Shown here: in pieces, positions 57,825-64,000 of the stretch
Layout: each line of letters starts with the position of its first letter
Numbering within the stretch: position 1 is the first letter of the stretch
From: Lethocerus indicus
Lineage: Eukaryota > Arthropoda > Insecta > Hemiptera > Belostomatidae
Assembly (NCBI GenBank): GCA_019843655.1
Contig: JACDQD010000010.1
Location: 1,843,637-1,907,636, forward strand
Direction of reading: 5' to 3'
Length of the DNA: 64,000 nt
Made by a program: the position numbers and the translations under genes
The notes under the pieces: model-generated
The model's input: the letters and a program-made list of their open reading frames with translations, nothing else
Databases searched by the model: none
Told to the model about the DNA's origin: nothing

Positions 57825-59909
57825 TAGAAAGTAGAAAAAGTAGTACACGGAACGAAACGTAGTTTGTTACCTGTATAATGGGTCCGTATAACTAGTCGCG
57901 GTCGATGATTGCACCCGGAATAGCATAATTTCAGTTTCATTTTTCAACACTCTTTTGGCTTTTGTCCACTGAAAATTCTACAATCACGAAAGCAGTTCTC
58001 CAACAATATCCTCAAAAACGTTTCTGTTACTATCAGAGTACATTTTGGACAATTTCGAGTTAGTTTACCTTTTCATCTATGCCACTGAATTTTTTTTCCC
58101 AATTTTTTCGGCGAAACGTAGCTAAAACCTATTCATCGTTTATACTGAACTAGAAGTCTTCTAACTTGTAGCCACTAAGTCACACACTGAAGTAAGATTC
58201 AACACTCGTACCTAAACCCCAAACGTAATTACTCGCGTAATTCGTCTGGAGAAATCGAATTCACGCCGCCGTAACTAACACATCCCGTCAGTAACAAGTG
58301 CGGGGGTCCAATTCTACAGTGTGCTCAGTGAGTTATTATTTGAAAAGTTTCAAGTGCGCGCGGTTTAATCGGATTCGTTATTTTCCCGTCAATCGTAAAA
58401 ATGACGACGACGTAAATGCCGGCGGCCGTAATATGGGTCACCAGGTAGACGTTTTGCGGCCGAATTAGAGTGGCGAAGCGTAAAAATGTGTAGATTGATT
58501 TTGCGGTGACAGGTATCGGTGGCTGGGGGTTGGTGCAGGGGTTAAAACTGGGGATTATTAGCAATAGGGGTGGGATGCGGGAGGGTGCAGGGGAAGGGGT
58601 TGGCGTTTCGCGTGCACGCTCACTGATACTTATCGTCCGGCCGGTACACGGCTTACTTGTTGCCCTCAAACGGCTAAATACATAATTTAAATGTTGGGTG
58701 GAAAAAAAAACACTTTCTTTAGTCCTCGGCCTCGTACAATCAATCAGCCCGGCGTTTTTCCTATGTCCGCTATCATCGCAGGTCACGTACGAAATAGCTA
58801 CGAAATATTCTCTCTACAATCGGGCAAAGCCGATATTAAACGTAAATATAATTTATCATAAATTGCTTTTACTAATTCAAAGTGCTTAGGTTTTTCCTAG
58901 TTATCTACAGATCACATTCCTAAGAGTTAGTTAGTTCGTTCCTCAATAGCTGCTTCTCGTGATAGTGTATCTACAAGACCACCACTGTCAATTTTAGTGA
59001 TGATCCGCCTACACATTATAAATGTTACATACTCGGTGGCTATTCGTATTTATATTCCGATTTTAACACGTTCATAACACGTCGGCAAAAAACGCGATTC
59101 GCCGTTAAACGTTAAATTGACTAATCAACAGTGGTAATTAAATCTAGTACACTTCAATCCGCCCCTGCGGAGGAGTTAACTGAGGGACACTCGTTCGGTT
59201 ATCAATTGGCAATTTGGCTTAATACGGGTATATATATATTTAATTCCCGCGGTATTGTTTTATTCAATTACAAGTGTTGAAACGCCAATCTGCGCTGATG
59301 AACGAGTGAGTGGGCCGCCGAAAAAGAAAAAACCAGACTGAAAACATTCCTCCCGTTTGAATTTCAACCCGTCGTCGGAAGAGGGTTTTTTATTTTTATT
59401 TTTTTTTCATTAAATTAAATCGGTAACGAACGCCGATTGAAATCAACGTGGGAATAGGGCTACTAGCGGCGCCGGCCCTTTTATTTCCGGTCCCAATTTT
59501 CCGCCCTTTTGACTACATTTATTTATGTTTTTGCCGCAAATGTTACAAATCCCGGCCGAGTGTCATTAGCCCCACCGTTTGTCAAATTAATTACCCGCTT
59601 GTTAGCTGCCCTCAGATTAGAAACTTGATTTTTCCAAATCCCACTAGAACCCCGATTGCTCACCAGCAAATAATAAAGAACATATTGGAGATTATATTTC
59701 TAAACGACCGATTAACACACGTTGACTGACACGTGGACGGTTGGGTTTTATTTTATCGAGCACACTGTAATGATTCCGATCGATTGAGTCGCCTCAAGGC
59801 TACTACTATTGGAGAGGCTTTATGCAAATTTTTCTACAAATATTTCAACGCAATTTGCCGTTACTTTATCGGCCAAATACAATCCAGACAGGAAGAGATA
59901 ATCATCATA

Positions 59910-59931
59910 CTGAAACATACCTGTGTTTCAG
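59910..59931. repeat. Perfect 8-bp hairpin
   Basis: CTGAAACA, loop TACCTG, TGTTTCAG. Its right arm also resembles an acceptor (TTTCAG), and the minus strand reads CAG|GTATGT. Confidence 0.75.
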
Positions 59932-60544
59932 TCCACTAGCCGTACAATTACCAAGATTGAGTTGAGGAAAATATCTAAATGTTAAGCAAAATAAATAGAA
60001 TAATAATGGGTAGACAGACTGGGGTTTAATGGAATAGAAATCGTAATTGAAGACAAATTCGGTCCCACATCGGGATCTTCAGGTTCACTATTTAACGGCG
60101 CTACTGGTCTATCATAGGACTAATTCGGCGATAGAATTACACCCGTCTGGCTGGAACATACTCAGAGAAGAGAGAAAACGTTGAAAGCGTTCGGCCGTCA
60201 CAAGGAAAGCTTAGTTAATTCAGTTTTAAATTTAGCCAGATCGGAAAAACGAGCCGTGTCGCGCCCTCCTCCCCCCGATCTAAATTTACAAGTCTATTTT
60301 TACATAACCATTATTATATACGGCCCAAGGCTTTTTTTTTATGTAACGCCGACGAGCCTCGACCAAGTTCTTGTCACGCCAAACTTATACTGTAATAGTT
60401 TTTGTATTGAAATCATGCAATAACTAGCTAAAAACCAGAAAGCATTCAAACTATTAAATACAATCACAAAGGGAATCACGAAGGCAAATATATCCTTTTT
60501 ACTAAATTCGTTTTTTCCTAAAATAAGCGATAATTATTACTTAA

Positions 60545-60728
60545 CTGAGCCTGACAATTCGGTTTCTTCAGGTTTTCATTGTACGAAAATCAATGCGGAA
60601 ATGACTCGCTGTTAGTGGTAATTATTAAAAAATCAATAACATCCCCAATAATGGATGGAATTTTGCAAATTTCTGTAACGCAAACGTTCTTTGTCAACCG
60701 AGTTCTTTGTCCAATTAAGCATGTATAA
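60545..60728 (+). CDS. Possible plus-strand last exon, 51 codons
   Basis: Acceptor: branch-point-like CTGACAAT at 60551-60558, tract CGGTTTCTTCAG, AG at 60570-60571. From 60573 the frame reads FSLYENQCGNDSLLVVIIKK... to ...VNRVLCPIKHV and stops at 60726-60728. There is no ATG, so it could only be coding after splicing. No matching donor upstream is evident. Mostly hydrophobic, and no family recognised. Confidence 0.12.
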
Positions 60729-62780
60729 AATATTAAACTCCCGAGCGAGAAATATCGTTAAAGTACATTAAGTTGACTTGGTGGCGGTGGTGAGAGAGCG
60801 CCGGTTTTATACGCATACAAAATTACTTAATTTAATTCTGAGTTTGCCAAAGTGACATTCATGTTGCGACATGTGAGTGCGAGTCCGTATCACGAGGCAA
60901 AAATTCGATCTCGCATGCAAAAAAAAAACATATCGTCGCAAAATTAATAACGATTATTATAAAATTACAGAACGGGTAATGCACATTCGCCTCCCCATAT
61001 TGTACCCGGCTTAATAATTAACGAGGGTAGACTAATGAAAAGAATATTTTATTATTTTCGAATTGTAATTTTTCTACAACCCTTTTTTTTCGCGAAATAC
61101 AAAGTGAGCTCCTTCTTTTTATGAATGTTACGGGCAGAACAAAAAAGAAAGTCATTTCTCTTTTATTTAAATATTTACGACATTATTTTTAATTATTCTC
61201 TTTATTGCGCCCGTTGGCCCCTTTTGTCATTGCCCTATTTATTATTTATTTAATGGACGTCGACTAGCCGGTAGCGACGTAATAATCCCCATTAATATAT
61301 GAATACGACTTTTTCTCCTCGTCCGTTTCAACATGCACGACCTCCCCTCTCCCTCATCCTCTCTCATCCTCCCTCCTCCTCCCTCGCCACTACCACCACG
61401 GCCAGCTCGTCCTTTTGTCAGCCGACGGGATATATTCTGTCCCCGGCGTTTTATAAAATGTATGACGTCATATATCTCACCGTATATCCGACCTATATTA
61501 CCCCGCGAGAATGGGCTTACTACGGTTTATGCGGTAGCGACTCCTGCCGGCTAAGGAGTGCTGTTTGTTAGTGAAAAGGTACGTAGCGGAATTCCTGTAC
61601 CCCACCTGGGTACCGCTACCTGGCGGGATCTTCGTCAATATCTATGACCGATATAAAAATATTACGTTTCAACCGAATTCTAGTTTAGTAGTAACTTGTT
61701 ATTTTGAATCTATGTAGGGCGCTGGAGTTGATATTAGAATGAATTAAAATTTGAAAACCATTCCGAGTGGATCTCAAAATATCGTAAGAAGGACCTTAAG
61801 ACCTATAAGTAACGATATTAGGCCGAGAATTGTGATTGGGATACGTGATTTAATACTTCGAGAAAATTTTCACATAAACCGCCGAGTCTATCGGAGTTAT
61901 ATTTATACGGAACATGAAATAATACCGCCGACGCTGCCGCCTTACATTTTCCGACAATAAGTTTAAAGATAATACAAAAGGAGGTCTGAAATATGCATGT
62001 CATATACTTATATTGTAGGAGAAAAGTGGCCTCACGTGTGTTCTCTTCCTCCCTCTTCGGGGGGGGGGGCGTCTCCCCGCGGAAAAAGCAATAAGAAATG
62101 AAACGAGGAGAGGGAGATAAATTTAAATTGCAGTTCTCTCTTCCTCTCGTTTTCTCTCGCTTTCGCTCAGTCGGAGACGAAGGGAGGCGCAGGGGGCACC
62201 CATGTTAGCGACTTACAGAAATGTAATGCAGTGTATATAAGAGCCCACGATGCGGCGGGGGCGGGGGGAGATCTGGAGAAAACGTAGAAAACTGCTTTCG
62301 CCGTATGGAAGCCCCCCTACCAAGTCCCCTTTACCTACACGCGGGCGGCTCTTGTATCGGATAAGACATACAGAGACACAGCCGGCCGGCGAGTAGAGCC
62401 AATATTGAATATTTATTGCACCGTGAACACACACATACACACACGCGCGCCGAACGGTTTGTTTCAACGCCCCAGACGGGAGAGGGAACGGCAGAGGGGG
62501 TTTATACCCGGCCGGGTCACGGGTTTATTACCGGGGGGCCTCCATCTGCGAGAAGGAAGGGAGGGGGGGTCCCGAGAATTACTATAACTGCAATAATCGT
62601 TATAAATAATACCCGGTAATAATAATGACAATAAACAAGAGGAGCCCGGGGCCGCCTCCGCAAAGAAAACCTTGAGAAAGTCGTGACAGGTCGGCTGCTG
62701 GGCCCCCCGCCCCCGCCCCCAACCCGGCCATTCGCCATTCCGAATAACAATAATAATAAATGGGCGGTGGTCCGGGACGA

Positions 62781-62805
62781 GGCCGCTGCCGCCGCCGCCG
62801 CCGCG
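62781..62805. repeat. (GCC)n trinucleotide array
   Basis: About seven GCC units; gives an alanine run on the plus strand and a glycine/arginine run on the minus. No credible gene around it. Confidence 0.9.
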
Positions 62806-63875
62806 TATAATAACTATAAACATAACAATAATCATAACCGTAGCGGAGCGAGGCGCCCCCCCCACCAACCCACGGGGCTCGGCGAAACGGAATAAAGCGC
62901 GGGGGCGTACGGGGGGGGCGCCGTTTTTGCCTATCTGGCTCTCTGTGCCTCAACCCCCGCCCTCCCGCTATTTATCTGAATGCCGCTCATTAAAACTAAA
63001 CATTATGATAAAACAGCGGAGAGAAACGGGCCGGGGGGTTGGCGGCGGATTGAGGAGGTGGGCCCCCGGAATTAAATAAGCAAGCCCCTCAACCCCTCCC
63101 CCACTCAGCCAGTTCCGGGCCCCACTTCCAGGGCGCACTAACAAACAAGTTTAATTACTTAACTTATACTCGCAAAAGAGAGAGGGGGGGCTTCTTACTA
63201 TTATTATAGCCTCACCCCGCCACCCCCCGCCCACCAGTTCTGCAGACGACACCCCGCTCCCCGCCCCCGGCCAAAGCACAGCCAAAAACCGGATTGAAAT
63301 TTCGAAACGTTTTAAACTTTAATTAGCAATTACAGTTAACTATCGGCCGAGTGAGGCTTTCTCCCGCAATTGGTATTTTCAATAGGGGGCGTGATCGTCT
63401 TAATTTCTCGAGGGCGGAGTCGGGGTCGGTTCGCGTGCTTACTGTATAACGGCCCATCGAGGAAAATGTAGCATTTTATATGCGCCGGAAGTCCTCCCAT
63501 AGCGTCTGCGGCTCTCTTCGGGACCTCTCTAACACCGCCATTCCGGCTACGAGCGACGGCAATAATATATAATTAAGAGATTCACCGTAATTATAAACAT
63601 ACACCCTCTTATCCCGGTCCGGAGTGAACTAAAAATCCCCCACCTTTTATATCTCAAAGGAGAATGTTTAGTAACCATGGAGTTATTCTGTCCTCAGTTT
63701 TGTATCGGTCTTCAATATTCTGCTAAGCGCGAGTAAATTATAACCGATACCGGTCTAGCTTAAGAGTGAAAAGAGAAAATAGCTCTAGTGATAATGTTGC
63801 ATTACAATATCGTATGATGGATGGTCGGGGAGGAACGGCAAAGAGTTAATACAATAATGGCAGTATATAATCTCT

Positions 63876-63896
63876 CCCCCCCACCCACCCCACCCC
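63876..63896 (-). other. i-motif / minus-strand G-quadruplex
   Basis: Four C-runs (7,3,4,4) separated by single A, with the same run order as the motif at 52187-52213. Confidence 0.72.
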
Positions 63897-63989
63897 GCGT
63901 TCCATAACAAGCCGCGGCCGTTATAATATAACTAGGCGCTGGGGTCAGGGTACCGTCTCTATAATAATAGGGGAATACACAGCGCCCCT

Positions 63990-64000
63990 GTGTGTGTGTG
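63990..64000. repeat. (TG)n array cut by the window end
   Basis: Begins 10 bases before the edge and probably continues beyond it. Confidence 0.6.

Larger units (their letters stand above)
46900..63989. other. Mostly AT-rich non-coding DNA
   Basis: Broad AT-rich tracts (46900-47250, 48240-48900, 50440-51420, 52560-53160, 54660-54960, 57010-57450, 57900-59300, 59950-61290) alternate with GC-richer islands (51900-52450, 53160-53540, 55740-56060, 62240-63260). Only the weak exon candidates listed separately break it. No RNA gene or recognisable transposon. Confidence 0.55.

Noticed and set aside
58325..58786. 153-codon minus-strand frame
   Set aside because: No ATG after the first codon, no acceptor or donor of quality, Pro/Ser/Ile-rich; a frame of this length is expected about once by chance.

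Overview
This window looks like nuclear DNA of an invertebrate, most likely an arthropod. I cannot name the species. There are no bacterial-style operons, no ribosome-binding sites and no compact run of genes. Most long open frames are no longer than chance allows in 64 kb, microsatellites are dense on every scale, CpG is not visibly depleted, and splice-site and branch-point motifs of metazoan type occur. A short CCTAACC-type tract near 20.5 kb fits an insect-like TTAGG telomere motif but proves nothing. I recognise no known protein family, rRNA, complete tRNA, transposase, reverse transcriptase or CRISPR array. The window is best read as intronic or intergenic sequence with a few possible small exons. 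All exon and ORF calls below are low confidence. Layout: 1-8.2 kb is mixed-composition non-coding DNA with (CT)n, (AC)n and purine/pyrimidine-skewed tracts. At 8.2-8.35 kb there is a 70-bp tandem duplication carrying a palindrome and a CTCF-like core. 8.35-17.3 kb holds CT/CA/AT microsatellites and C-rich blocks. 17.3-17.7 kb holds a very long (AGG)n array flanked by GA and CT arrays. 17.7-27 kb alternates AT-rich stretches with G-rich quadruplex-prone ones. 27-28 kb is a cluster of splice signals on both strands. 28-30 kb is AT-rich with a good CTCF-like site. 30.1-31 kb carries the longest ATG-initiated ORF (262 codons), with a poly(A) signal shortly after its stop. 31-45 kb is non-coding with GAGA arrays next to YY1/PHO-like motifs. 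45.2-46.9 kb has several overlapping open frames. 46.9-64 kb is mostly AT-rich non-coding DNA with scattered palindromes, a DRE-like palindrome, a 85-bp (GA)n array and quadruplex motifs. The most interesting signal is a pair of juxtaposed 3'/5' splice sites on the minus strand, near 27.08 kb and 41.70 kb. Each has a consensus branch point, a polypyrimidine tract, CAG, and then GTAAGT with no intervening base. This is the signature of recursive-splicing (ratchet) sites known from very long introns of flies and vertebrates. It suggests that much of the window lies inside one giant minus-strand intron, which would also explain the lack of coding sequence.
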